Shown one piece after another: positions 30,850-41,415 of a DNA stretch of 64,000 nt. Origin of the DNA: Rebecca billardiae RCC1528 (lineage: Eukaryota > Haptophyta); the NCBI GenBank assembly GCA_965240325.2, contig OZ251222.1, positions 620,001 through 684,000 on the forward strand, written 5' to 3'. Position 1 is the stretch's first letter. Every line of letters starts with the position of its first letter. The notes below the pieces were generated by a model. The model was not told the origin of the DNA. It saw only the letters and a program-made list of their open reading frames with translations, and did not search any database. The position numbers and the translations under genes are program-made.

Positions 30850-32500
30850 GCATACCCCAAGTGATAGCCGTCGATGCCGTAAGGTGCACTGTGATGCGCG
30901 TGCCCACCCCCAGGGTAGGGATGCCCACCGCCAGCGCCTGCATACGGCGAGCCAGCTGGCATCAGCCGCGGGTCGGCAGCGTACCCGCCGCCATAGCCAT
31001 ACGGGCCCCCGCCGTGCGCTGGCTGCTGCGGCCCTAGGTGGTAGTCGGCGGGCGGTGGCTGCTGGGGGCCTCCGCCCGCGTACGCGGCTCCGGCATACGG
31101 CGGGCGGCGGGCCGGCGAGAGCGCGTTCACTGCCCTGGTGCGCGCGGACGCCGCTGCCCAGCGCGAGGAGACGGCGCCACCGTCGCGCTCGACCACGCCG
31201 ATGGACGCAGAGAGCGCCCCCGCCACGCCGTCTGCGAAATGCGAGAGCCAGTCGTTTCGCATCGACGTCGTGCCTCGCGCGAGGTCGGGCGGCGGCGGCG
31301 TGCCGTTGGCGTACGGGCCTGGCGGCGGCGAGTGCCCCGCCCAGCCGGGCGGCGGCGCGCCATGCCACGCCGCCTCGTGCGCGCGCTGCTCGTCCGCGCG
31401 CGCCTGCAGCGCGCGCAGCGCTGCCCGGAATTCCTTCAGCCTGCGCGCGTTGTGCGGCGAGCTGCGCCTTGCGGCGTGCGAGCCGGCCGCTGACATGGAG
31501 GAGCGGCCCGAGCCGGGCTGCGGCGGCGAGGCGGCGCCCGAGCCCGGCGGCGGGCGCGCTTCGAACAGCTCGCCGCCCGTCGACTTCCTCGGCCGCGCCG
31601 CGAGCGCGTCCGCCACGCGCCCCGGCTCGTGCGCGGGCGGTGCGCGCGGCTGCTGGCGCGAGCGGCCCGCCGAGTGCGCGCGCGGCCGCTCGGCGGTGCC
31701 GCCGTTGGCGTGCGCGGAGGAGCCCCCGCTCGAGAGGAACGACTGGCCGTTGTCGAGCTCGCCGTTCGTCGCGAGCAGCAGCCCCTCCGCCAGCACCTCG
31801 CAGTGCGCGCGCCACGCCTCCACCTGGCGCTCGAGGCCGGCCAGTTCAGACTGCAGCAGCTGCACCTGCGTGTACGCGGTCGCGTTCTGCGGGGGCGCGC
31901 GGCGGGGGCGGGCGGGTGTCGGGCGCGGCGCGCGGCGGGCAGGCGGCCGCGCGGCGCAGGGGCGCGCACGCTCGCGCCGCGCCGCACCTCCCCCATCTGC
32001 TCAGTCAGTGCCGCCTCCAGCTGTCGCACAACCTCCGCGCGCACGGCACCGGGCTGCGCGGCGCACGGCGGGGGCGCACGGCGCGGGGCGTGCGGGGCGA
32101 TGAGGAGCGCGCCGCTCGAGAGGCCACGCGGAGCGCGCGTGGCGGCGCGCGCTCGTGCGAGCGCCGCGCCACGCACCTGCGGGCTGTCGTCACTGGTCCG
32201 ACGGCCGTTGGGCGGCGCCTTGGTTGGCGTGTGATCGGTGTCGGTCGTGGTGGCCTCCGGCGGGAGCGCTCGAAGCGGCTGCTTGCCGTCGTACGAGTGC
32301 TCTCTGCTGTTGCTGCGCGCCCAGAACGGCTTGGCCCGCTGCACAGGCTTGCCGCTCGGCGGCGTCGCCTTTCTAGGCGAGATGGCACGTCGGGGCGAGA
32401 ATCGAGAGGGGTTGGTGGACGTCCTCTTCGGCGAGGCGGCGCGGGGCGGGGTGGCCGCCGCGGAGGCTTGCTTCGCGGCGGCGGGGGAGTCGGATGCCAT
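30846..32500 (-). CDS. Coiled-coil protein with Gly/Pro/Tyr-rich tail, unknown
   Basis: I do not recognise this protein. Exon 1 is 32500-31988, exon 2 is 31886-30846; the intron 31987-31887 starts GTGCGG and ends CCCGCAG, and the join reads LTEQMGE-NATAYTQVQLLQ in phase 0. The product is 517 residues. The N-terminal 110 residues are basic and Ser/Pro-rich (SPRRAISPRKATPPSGKP). A coiled coil spans the splice junction (QLEAALTEQMGE, QLLQSELAGLERQVEAW), a second lies at RRLKEFRAALRALQARADEQ, and the C-terminal 100 residues are Gly/Pro/Tyr-rich (GGGPYGYGGGYA). The stop TAG sits in the duplicated target site of the MITE-like insertion. A cytoskeletal or scaffolding role would be a guess. Confidence 0.65.
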
Positions 32501-32894
32501 GCGGCGCTGCAGCTACCGCGTGCTCCCGCTGAGCAACTCGGCGGGCGCGGGTGCGCTCGGCGGCGGCGGGCTGCTTCGTGCAGCGGGTATCTTTGGCTCG
32601 TATTTCTGCGCGGCAATTTTTGGAACAGCTTGTAATCAACCAAACCGCGCGCACCGCCCAGTGCCCATTTCCTGGCAGGCTGGAGCGCTGTGGCCGACGA
32701 CGACGGTTGGGCCCCAGCCGGGCGTAATGCAGGTTTATCGCGCGTGACGAACTCGTCTGATCATCATCGTCGTCGGCCATCATCATGGCGATCCGGCACA
32801 TCGGTGCGCGGCAGGCGCTGGGTCACCCCCGCGATTCTTGGCCCTGACGCGCCGAGCACGCCGGGGCGGTGCGGACTCTCACACCCCTCACTAT
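32501..32894. promoter_or_regulatory. Divergent 5' region, coiled-coil gene / Dabb gene
   Basis: About 390 bp between opposite start codons. Moderately GC-rich, with gtc/atc trinucleotide stretches near 32755-32790. No recognised element. Confidence 0.35.
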
Positions 32895-33206
32895 ATGGGA
32901 CTCCCCCACCCGGGCTGCGCAGTGATGTTCCAGTTCCAGGCAGAGGCCACTGCCGCGCAGCGCTCAGCCGTCAAGGAGGGCCTGAAAGCGCTCAAGGCCA
33001 AGATCCCAGAGATCAAGGCTCTGGCGTGCAACACGGACGCGGGGCTTGCGGAGGGGAACTTTGACTTCTGCGCGTGCCTAGACTTCGACAGCGTCGACGG
33101 CTACAAGGCCTACGCAACCAACACGGAGCATCAGGATCTGATCCGGGATACGATCAAGCCGATCCTGAAGGCGCGCTCGGCCGTGCAGATCATGCTCGAG
33201 GACTGA
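32895..33206 (+). CDS. Stress-responsive A/B barrel (Dabb) protein
   Basis: Small single-domain protein of the dimeric alpha/beta barrel superfamily (Dabb). From the ATG at 32895 it has 103 residues: a first strand VMFQFQAE, helix AQRSAVKEGLKALKAKIPEI, a strand and loop ending FDFCACLDF, helix VDGYKAYATNTEHQDLIRDT, and a last strand AVQIMLED. The order and the HxxL/Y-type helices match family members such as plant HS1/SP1. Enzymes of this fold include polyketide cyclases, but most Dabb proteins have no assigned reaction. A splice acceptor-like gctgcgcag directly precedes VMFQF, so the first ten residues could instead come from an upstream exon. Confidence 0.75.
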   Translation: MGLPHPGCAVMFQFQAEATAAQRSAVKEGLKALKAKIPEIKALACNTDAGLAEGNFDFCACLDFDSVDGYKAYATNTEHQDLIRDTIKPILKARSAVQIMLED

Positions 33207-33775
33207 GGCATGGTGTGCCGCAGGTGCTGGCGTGCATGTGGCTGCAGGGTGACTAGCTTTACCACAAGGACACTCTCGATCGCCGTCGTGGATCGCCCAG
33301 TAGCTCGCCGCCGGCCGCTCCGTAGACTGCCTAGGCTCCGCCCACTGCGCGACTGCTCTTAGCACCACACAGCATGACACACGACGGAGTTGGCAGCCCG
33401 TGGCCGCCTAGCTAGCATTGCGCACCCGACGAGGCTTATTCGGTGTCCCAGCAGCAATTCCAGACCGTCGGGCTCGTCATCAGGCAGCCGTCTGCCCGGC
33501 TGCTGCCAGTCCTGGCACTGGCAGCGTCAGGGCTCAGGCGGCAAGGCCACGACGGCACTACCGAGTACCGCCCGCAGCTGGGCTGCCGCGGCTGGGCCCG
33601 GTGAACGCCAGAACGGGCTGCCGCGCCGCCGCGCGCCGTTGAGCCCGTTCACCCGACTTACTTACTTGAACCTCGACTCACGTCGTGGGCGTGGCAGTCG
33701 TCTGTCGTGACGACATGCGACAACCGCCGTACCCCGGGCCTCGGCGGTCAGCACGGACCGCCACAATCAGCCTGA
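33207..33775. other. Intergenic, convergent 3' ends
   Basis: About 570 bp between the Dabb and WDR3 stops. Mixed composition; short open frames show no protein signal. Nothing identified. Confidence 0.5.
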
Positions 33776-36262
33776 TCAGTTGGGCGCCATGATGGCATGC
33801 CGGCGCTTCTGCTTCTTATTCTTCGCACCCTTCTTGCCCGCGCTGCCCGCCCGCCCACCGCCCAGGCCGGCCGCGCCCGGCTGCTTCGCCTTGGCCCTGG
33901 CCTCCGCCTGCGCGGCGAGCGCCTCCTCGAAGAGCCGCGCGTCGCCCTCGCTCGCGAGCTCGGCGCCCACGTGCCGCAGCACGGCGAGGTTGTACCCGAC
34001 GACGCTGCGCGCGGCCTGCAGCTGCGCGCTCACGCGCGAGTGCAGCTCGGCGACCAGCGGCGCGAGCGACGGCGACGCGGCCAGCTGGCGGTGGTGCACG
34101 CGCGCGGTGAAGAGCGCCACCTTGGAGACCAGCTCGACGTGCGCCGGCCGCTCGGCGAGCGGCACCAGCCGGCGGAGCAGTGAGACTGCGCCGGAGAAGG
34201 GGAGGAGCAGGAGCGCCTGCGTGCGTGCGCGGGCGCGCGGGCGCGGGGCGGGGCGCGCGCCGAGGCGGGGGCGCGCGCGCCGCTCAGCCCGGCCGCGCAG
34301 CCAACACCGCGAGCGCGCCACCAGCCGGTGGGGTGGGCGCGCAGCCGGCCCGGCCAGTGCCCGCCCGGGCCGTCATCAGCCCCCTGCTCTTCGGCGGTGG
34401 CCCACCGCGCCCGGTGGGCTGAGACCCCATTCCGCCTCCACCCGCCCGCGCGATACGCGCGCGCACGCGCGCGCGCACTTGCTCCAGGTCCGCGTGGCGC
34501 ACTTGGCGCAGCGCGTGCAGCAAGAAGTCCGGCTGCGAGAGGCCGAGCAGCAGCAGGTTGGGCACGAGCCGCGGCCGCGCGGAGCCCGAGGCCTCGGCTG
34601 CGCGCGCGCGCGCGGGCCGGGTTGCGGGGCGGGGGGTTTGGGGCGTGGATGGTGGCGTGGGCGCGGGCTCCGGCGCCTCAGGGCGGGCGGCGCGGAGCCG
34701 GTGCGCCGGGCGGCGTCGGCGTCCGCGTCGGCGCCCACGCACGCCGCGCCACGCGCCGCGCGCACCCCCCGCCGCCATCCAAGCGTCGAGCGCGTGCGCG
34801 TGCTCCGTCATCCGCTCCTCCTCCGCCGTGAGCGTCGCCAGCGCCTCGAGCACGCGCTCCGCGCCCTTCACGCTGTCCAGCGATCGGCGCGTGGCGCCAC
34901 CCGCCTCGAGCTCCGCGCCGTCCGCGCCGCCGCCCGCCGCGCCGCCCTCCGCGCCCGCCCCCGCCGTCGCGAGCCGGCGCTCGGCGAGCAGCGCGTCCGC
35001 GCCGCCGTCGTCGTCGCCGCCGTGCGCGAGCGATTCTTCAAAGACGCTCTCGAGCGCCGCCTCCTGCTCCTCCTGCACGAAGAGTTGCTGCTCGGTGCGC
35101 GCCCACAGCCGCACGGAGCGGTCGCGCGAGCTCGAGGCGAGCAGCCCGCCGTCGCGCGACACGTCGAGCGCCCACACCTCCGCCTGGTGCCCCGCCAGCA
35201 GCTGCAGCTGCGTGAACGTGTCGCCGTCCCAGTACCGCACGGTGCGGTCGCGGCCCGCGCTGAAGAAGTAGTGAGAGTCGCGCACAAAGCGCACGGCGGT
35301 GACGGCCTCAGTGTGCGCGCTCAGCGAGCGGCGGCAGTCGCCAAAGTCGAGGCCCCACAGCTTGACGCTCTTGTCCGCCGAGCCCGTCGCGAGCAGCGCC
35401 GAGTCTGAGGACGCGTCCAGGGCGAGCACTGGCAGCTTGTGCCCATACAGAGAGAGGCAGAATCGGAACGAATCCGCATACACCGCCTTGACGGTGCCGT
35501 CGAGCAGCGGGATGCAGAGCAGGCGGCCGTCGGCGGTGGGCACGCAGCCGAGCGCCTCGTCGGTGAGGCGCAGCACGCGCTCGGCGACGAGGCGGACCGC
35601 GGTGACTCGGCCCGAGCCGCCGTCCGCGCGCATCGCCTCCAGCGCCCACGTGCGCACCGCCTTGTCGCTGCCCGCGCTCACGACGCCGAGCCCGCCAGGC
35701 AGCGTGCGCACGCTCCACACGGCCGCGCCCTCGTGCGCGCCGCCCAGCTCCTGGGCCAGCGCCGACGCGCCCAGGTGGAACAGCTGCAGCTCGCCCGTCT
35801 TCGTGCCCACGAGCACGTGGCTCGCGGCCGCGACGAACGAGCAGCAGAGCGCGTACCCGCACTGCATCGAGTGCAGCAGCGCGCCAGAGTCCGCCGACCA
35901 GACCTTGAGCTCGCCGTCCGAGCCGCTGGCGAGGAGGCGCGCGTCGCCCGAGAGCGCGAGGGTGCGCACGTCCGTGCGGTGCCCCGCCGCGTCCACCGTG
36001 GCGCACGGCTTGGGCGACGCCGCGTCGGCGGCGCGCGCGCCGTCGAGCGCGTACGCTCGGAGCGTGTTGTCGCGCTGCGCCGTCACAAGCACGGCCGCGC
36101 TCGAGGCGGGCGCGCCGAGGGCTGGTGCGGCGAGGCGCGGGCGGCGCGCGAGCGCGGCGCTCCGGAGCTTGAAGGGCGCGCGCAAGTGCACGAGCGGCGC
36201 GAACTCGAGCGCCGCGTTGTGCGCCGCGCCAGCGTGCTCGGCCTCGGCGCCGTTCTCGCTCG

Positions 36263-36300
<38 letters not shown>

Positions 36301-37271
36301 TCGTCGTCGTCGTCGTCGGCCGCGTCCGCGTCCGCGTCCGCGTCGGCCTCGTCGGCCTCCTCGTCGATCGCGCGGCGCTGCTGCGCCTTGCGCGCCTTGC
36401 GCGCGCGGCGCTCGGTCTGCCGCCGCGCCAGCCGCTTCGCCGCGCGGCGCACCTCCTCGGCCGAGCGCACGCCGAACACCTCCACCGTCTTGTCGAGCGA
36501 GGCGACCGCGAGGTGCTCCGCGCCCTCGTCAAAGCGCACGCTCACGACGCGCGCGCGCCCTCGGCGGCCGAGGGTGCCGACGCCGACGAGCGCGGGGTGC
36601 GGGTGCGGCGCGGGCGGCGCGCCGCCGTGCTCGAGCCGCCACAGCCGCAGGTCGTCGTCCGCGCCGCCCGAGACGAGCGTGCGCCCGTCCGCGCTCACGT
36701 CGAGCGCCCAGACCTCCGCCGCGTGGCCAACAGCCGTGTGCACGCAGTGCTGCCGCGCGAGCTGCCACAGCTTGAGCACGCCGTCCTTGCCGCAGGAGGC
36801 GAGCAGCCGGCTGTCGTCGAGGAATACCGCGTCGGTGACCGCGTCGCGGTGGCCGTGCAGCCGGAACCGCCCGCTCTGCTCGATCACATCCCAGACCACG
36901 ATGTCTGTGTCCGCGGAGCCCGAGCATAGCAGCAGGCCGGCACGGTCGAAGCGCAGCGCGGTGATCGCGCGGCGGTGGCCGAACAGCACGACCGTCTCGT
37001 CGCCCGAGCCCGTGTCCCACAGCCGCACGCGCCCGTCGAAGTAGCCGGCGGCGAGGCACTCGCCGCGCGCCTCGAGCTCGAGCGCGACCACCTCCGCGCC
37101 CGGCGCCTTCAGCCGCTGCACGAGCTCACCCTTGCGCGCGTTCCATCGGCGCACCTCGTCGAGCGCGCCGGCAAAGATGCTGCCATCCGGGTGCACGACG
37201 GCATTGCAGCCCGGCGAGGCGATGACGCCGACGGACTCGCGCTGCTCGTAGCGCAAGTACGCCTTGACCAT
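33776..37271 (-). CDS. WDR3: U3 snoRNP WD40 protein WDR3/UTP12
   Basis: Component of the UTP-B module of the small-subunit processome in the nucleolus. Exon 1 is 37271-34479 and exon 2 is 34216-33776; intron 34478-34217 (GTGCGC...ACGCAG) joins HADLEQ to ALLLLPFSGAVSLLRRL, the start of the UTP12 helical domain. At least a dozen WD40 blades are visible in two propellers (ADTDIVVWDVIEQ, GKDGVLKLWQL, ADKSVKLWGLDF, SRDRSVRLWARTE). The two propellers are split by a basic then acidic insert (DADADADAADDDDDDDG). The C-terminus is Lys-rich (KKGAKNKKQKRRHA). Bases 34765-34598 look like a further in-frame intron (GTGCGC...GCGCAG, 168 bp), which would join AWMAAG to AEASGSARPRLVPNLLLLG; without it the protein is 1,077 residues, with it 1,021 (human 943). 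The ATG at 37271 gives MVKAYLRYEQ as in relatives. Confidence 0.92.
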
Positions 37272-37651
37272 CGCGATCGTCGCCGGGACGTGGCCCGGTT
37301 GCTCAGTGCCCACGGCCGCGTCGTCGTTTATTTGTTTTCTCCAGCTGTTGACGCGAGGAAAAACAACGGCAGCCTGAGCCCGGACGGAAAAAAGAGGTGA
37401 AGGGCGCGCCCGGCGCGCGGGTGCGCACCCGCGCGCACGCCAAAGCGAGTCGCCGCAACAAAACCGGAAAAGACTCAAAAGAGGCCAACCGCTGTCGAAC
37501 CGCAGCGGAAGTTGACATGCAGTGATGGCCATCACGTTCGAGATTCGTCCGCACAAAGTCGCCAACCGCCCAATCGCGTCACACGGATAGCTGCCCCGCG
37601 CAGCACGCACGGCGCAGTCTGTCGCGCACGAAGCATCAGCGCGGGAGCAGG
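37272..37651. promoter_or_regulatory. Divergent 5' region, WDR3 / plastid-type protein
   Basis: 380 bp between opposite start codons, lower in GC than both genes, with short A-runs near 37365-37475. No recognised element. Confidence 0.35.
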
Positions 37652-39253
37652 ATGCGCGCGGCCCGCTTCTTCGCGCTCCTCGCGGCATGCGCGGTGGTGG
37701 GGGCGTGGGGCGCGCGGGGGCCTGTGTTCGCGCGGCGCTCGGCGCTACTCGCCCGGCGCTCGCCCGCACACCCCGCCCGCACGCGCATGTCGGACGACGG
37801 CAAGTCGCGCGCGTCTGACGCCGGCCGCCTTGCTCTCTCGTCGTCCGACTCTGGCATGGGAAACATCAACGATGCGGGGCCGGCAGAGGATCGGATCGCG
37901 GAAGTGCGCCGCAAGGTGGAGAAGCTCAGGGGCATGTCATCCGCCATCAACGAGGCCGAGTCGCTGCTCGGCGGCAAAAAGGCGCCCGCGCCGAAGCAGG
38001 CCGTAGCGAACGGCACGGGCTCGATCCCGGACGGCCGTGCGGACGCTGCGGCGGCCGCGGACCGTGGCGAGGGGGCAGCGACGGCGACGCTGCCGCGGAC
38101 GAGCAGCGTGGGTGGGAAGTGGGCCCCGCCCAAGGAGAAGGAGGTGGAGACGTACAAGCCCTCCGGCTCGGGCTCGTGGGGCGTCTTCGAACGGCCGGTC
38201 GACATCTCCAAGGCGATGGGTGGCGGCCGGCGCATTGGCGTCGGCGCGCCGCCCGCCGAGACGGAGGAGGAGGCCGCGGCCAAGGCCGCGGAGACGGCGA
38301 AGCTGCTCGAGACGTTCCGCAAGGGCGCGCTCGAGGAGTTCAGCTTCGAGCGCGACAACGAGGAGCTCATCGAGCAGGCCCTCGCGGAGGCGACCGCGTG
38401 GATGCAGCGCGGCGAGGTGCTGCGCAGCGTGCGCACGCTCGAGCCCGTCTGGGCCAACTGCTCGTGCAAGTCGAAGCTGGGCGGCAAGATCGGGCTGGAG
38501 CTGGGGATGGCGTTCGACGCGTCCGGCGACCGCGAGCGCGCGGGGGAGCTCTACGAGACGCTGCAGGCCTGCAAGGACCCGTCCATCCGCCGGCAGGCCA
38601 AGCAGCTCAAGTTTGGACTCGAGGCGATGCAGACGCTCGGCGTGGGCGCGGACGCGGACATCACCGGCTTCAGCGCGCTCACGATCCCTGGGCTCGACCC
38701 GCTGGACTCGTACGAGCAGAACTTCGTGTCGGGCGAGAACCGGCGCGCCATCGAGTCGCCGATCGAGGCCCTCGCCGAGCTTCGCGTCGCCGCGAACGAC
38801 CCCGCGCTGCAGCGCTGGAGCGAGGTGCGCATCCAGCAGGCGCTGCACGTGCTGACCAAGCCGGCCAACAGGAAAGTGTACGCGGACACAAAGCTGACGG
38901 GCGTGTGGACGCAGGTCCTCCGCGTCGAGCGCGGCAAGCTGCGCTCGGACCCGAGGCTGCAGCAGACCATCGGCGACAGCGCGCATGCGGACGAGCTCCT
39001 CATCTCGCGCACCGAGCCGGCCGGGCCGCTCACCCGCCGGCTCGACGGCACAATCACGCTGGGGCAGGGGCGTGAGTCCGGGCTGATCGCGTTCACAGAT
39101 TCGCGCATCGGGCCGATACGCTCCCGCCCCGGCGAGGAGGGGCTCATCGAGGCGACCATCCTCGTGCTCGACACCGCCCTGCTAGTGACCATGGAGCGAG
39201 CGCGCGCAGGCACGGACGGCGAGTCCACCTACTACGTCTGGGCTCAGCAGTGA
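37652..39253 (+). CDS. Probable plastid protein with TPR-like region
   Basis: 533 residues. The leader is a hydrophobic signal (RFFALLAACAVVGAWG) followed by a Ser/Arg-rich, acid-free stretch (FARRSALLARRSPAHPARTR), the bipartite pattern that sends nuclear-encoded proteins to complex plastids. Then come a short helix (EDRIAEVRRKVEKLRGM), a linker, and from about residue 210 a helical region resembling TPR repeats (ALAEATAWMQRGEVLRSVRT, ELGMAFDASGDRERAGELYE). The C-terminal 120 residues (TKLTGVWTQVLRVERGK to STYYVWAQQ) look like a beta-rich domain; a plastid-lipid-associated (fibrillin-like) fold is possible but I cannot confirm it. Function unknown. The ATG at 37652 is required for the signal. 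Confidence 0.75.
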   Translation: MRAARFFALLAACAVVGAWGARGPVFARRSALLARRSPAHPARTRMSDDGKSRASDAGRLALSSSDSGMGNINDAGPAEDRIAEVRRKVEKLRGMSSAINEAESLLGGKKAPAPKQAVANGTGSIPDGRADAAAAADRGEGAATATLPRTSSVGGKWAPPKEKEVETYKPSGSGSWGVFERPVDISKAMGGGRRIGVGAPPAETEEEAAAKAAETAKLLETFRKGALEEFSFERDNEELIEQALAEATAWMQRGEVLRSVRTLEPVWANCSCKSKLGGKIGLELGMAFDASGDRERAGELYETLQACKDPSIRRQAKQLKFGLEAMQTLGVGADADITGFSALTIPGLDPLDSYEQNFVSGENRRAIESPIEALAELRVAANDPALQRWSEVRIQQALHVLTKPANRKVYADTKLTGVWTQVLRVERGKLRSDPRLQQTIGDSAHADELLISRTEPAGPLTRRLDGTITLGQGRESGLIAFTDSRIGPIRSRPGEEGLIEATILVLDTALLVTMERARAGTDGESTYYVWAQQ

Positions 39254-39708
39254 GTCTCGTCGTCAGCACTGAGCACACATGCGGCACAAGAGTAGACAGT
39301 AGTCGTCTCGCCGGGAGTCTGAACCTAGCTCATTGGGAGGTGGTCCGACGACGATGATGCTCCAAGTTTCTCGATCGTTATTGAAGTCCGCCCTCCCGGA
39401 CAGTGTTCACGATCGCCGCCACTCGGCACGGCCGCCTCACGGAGGCCCGCCAGTGCTACTGACTACTGTCCTTAACCAAGTGTGCACGTTAAAACATAGT
39501 AAACTGTAAGCTACTCAGTACTGCTCGCCCGAGCAATCGGGCCGTGGTACCGTTGGCGCGGTCACTGGCTCGGATCGGATTCGATCGATTCTGATGCTGT
39601 GAATCTGACGCTGATGGCACGCTACTGAGCACATGAATTGTCGTCACACGCTGACACCCGCGTCCGCAAGCAAACACACTGTAAGCTACATGCTGCTTAG
39701 CGCCGAGC
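39254..39708. other. Intergenic, convergent 3' ends
   Basis: About 455 bp, AT-richer than the flanking genes. No gene, repeat or RNA seen. Confidence 0.5.
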
Positions 39709-40392
39709 TCACTCACACTGCAGTCCGGCTTTGGTCAACTGCGCGATGATCCAATCCGTCAAGTCGACGATCTCGCCGTCACTCATCGTGTGCGGCACAC
39801 CGGGCAGCAGCGCAAAGCTGACGTCCGTGCCGAGTGACTCGAGCTCACGTGCCGTTGCCTGGCCCCATTCTGGCAGGATGAAATCGTCCGCGGCGCCGTG
39901 CCGCATGTACAGTGGCGGCATGTGGCCAATACCGTCCAGCTGCAACGCGGGCGAGCGCGCGCACATGTACGACGAGAGGGCGAATACGCCGGCGAGCGGG
40001 TGCGTTGCCGCCTCGCGGCAAGCGAGGTGGAGCGCCATGCCGCCGCCCATCGAGAATCCTCCGATGATGACGGGCAGGCGCTGCTCGTGCGCCTCAGCAA
40101 TCAGCGGCACGAGCCGTGCGGCTGATTCGTCGATGGATGCCGTGTCTTCGGGGGCGTCGGGCTCGTATGCGGTTCGGTCAAACCACACCGATGCTGGTGC
40201 ACCCCCAAATAGCTGGTAAGGCCGAATTCGCGCGCTGGGTGTGAGCACGTGCACTCCCTTGGCCTCGAGCACCTGGAGCAAGTGTCCATCGGCCAGCGTG
40301 CCAAGGGCACGCCGCAGGCCCGAACCCGTGTCACCTGAGCCGTGTAGGAATATGAGCACCGCCTTCGCCCCCGCGGGCAGCGACTGCCGCAT
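39709..40392 (-). CDS. LYPLAL1: LYPLAL1-type acyl-protein thioesterase/lysophospholipase
   Basis: Cytosolic alpha/beta hydrolase that cleaves thioester- or ester-linked acyl chains. 227 residues from the ATG at 40392. Features: oxyanion strand VLIFLHGSGDTGSGLR, substrate-lid signature VWFDRTAYEPDAPED, nucleophile elbow GGFSMGGGMALHLACR (Ser near residue 115), a loop AGVFALSSYM, catalytic Asp in GAADDFILPEW and catalytic His in VPHTMSDGEI. The pattern VWFDR and GVFALSS is closer to LYPLAL1 than to APT1/LYPLA1. The frame stays open upstream to a GTG at 40452; the ATG gives a normal-length protein. A TA microsatellite lies about 130 bp upstream of the start. Confidence 0.88.
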   Translation of the reverse strand: MRQSLPAGAKAVLIFLHGSGDTGSGLRRALGTLADGHLLQVLEAKGVHVLTPSARIRPYQLFGGAPASVWFDRTAYEPDAPEDTASIDESAARLVPLIAEAHEQRLPVIIGGFSMGGGMALHLACREAATHPLAGVFALSSYMCARSPALQLDGIGHMPPLYMRHGAADDFILPEWGQATARELESLGTDVSFALLPGVPHTMSDGEIVDLTDWIIAQLTKAGLQCE

Positions 40393-40522
40393 CGTGTCGT
40401 CGCCGTCCGCACGGTTCGCGCCCGCCACCCTCGCCGCGCCGTCCGCGTCCACCGAGATCGGCCGACCGCTTGGGATGGGGGGACCTGTCAGGACTCATAC
40501 CCGCACATACAGAAACCCCATA

Positions 40523-40558
<36 letters not shown>

Positions 40559-40832
40559 AATACCAATCACCGTGCAACAGCCCAACGGCTCGTCGTGACG
40601 CAGATTACAACATTGATATCACCGAAATGGCGCCTTGATGAATAGAGGGGATACGACCCGCGCAAGTAACCGCAAGACGATCAACACCCCGCATCTCTGC
40701 ACGAAATCCTACATGATACTTTAGTACTTTACCCCCCCCCATACGGGGTCACGGTGCGAGGGGCGGGCCGGGCAGGTGCAACGCACTCGTCCCACGACGC
40801 CCTCGGGGACGTCTGGGGACGGGCCGGTGGGC
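40393..40832. promoter_or_regulatory. Divergent 5' region, LYPLAL1 / membrane-TIR gene
   Basis: About 440 bp between opposite starts, containing the TA array listed separately and a short c-run at about 40731-40739. No recognised element. Confidence 0.35.
40525..40556. repeat. (TA)n microsatellite
   Basis: Uninterrupted ta alternation of about 32 bp between two divergent genes. Confidence 0.9.
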
Positions 40833-41381
40833 ATGCCCACCGCGTGGGGGGACGGCGAGGCGGGATTACAAGCACCGCACGAGATCGCCCGGGCCTCGAC
40901 GGGCGAGGCGCACCCGTCGCCGCTGCGTTACCCAAACCTCGCGTCGGTGGGGCAACGAATCAGCACTGCCGGGCGCACGGGCGTGTTCGCGCCGGCACAT
41001 CGCGACTCGGACGCGAGCGACGACCAACGAAGCTTCCATCAGCGTTCGGAGGCGATCCTCAGCCACACCTATCGCGAAGGGCGCCTACGCCACTTGCGCG
41101 TTGTGCTGCCGATGCGTGTCGTGGGCTACATCTTTGTCGCCCTGGGGACATGCCTGTATGGCTGGACAGTCCTCACCGCCTCGGACAATTCGCAGCTGGG
41201 CCCCTTATTCGGCTACCTTGGGGCGTTCTCGCACATCCTGGCGACGCTCCCCGAGGACACGCGCGCCATCCGCCACTCGTGGCTGTGGTTTGCGGTCGTC
41301 TCCGCGTCGATCAGCGGCATCATGCTCAACTCGTCCGCCAGGTTCATCCGCTTGTTGATTGAGCTGGAGGCGGCGCGCTCC

Positions 41382-41415
<34 letters not shown>

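Noticed and set aside
33390-33710. A 106-codon plus-strand frame between the Dabb and WDR3 genes.
   Set aside because: Composition is random-like, there is no conserved motif, and the interval lies between two convergent 3' ends.
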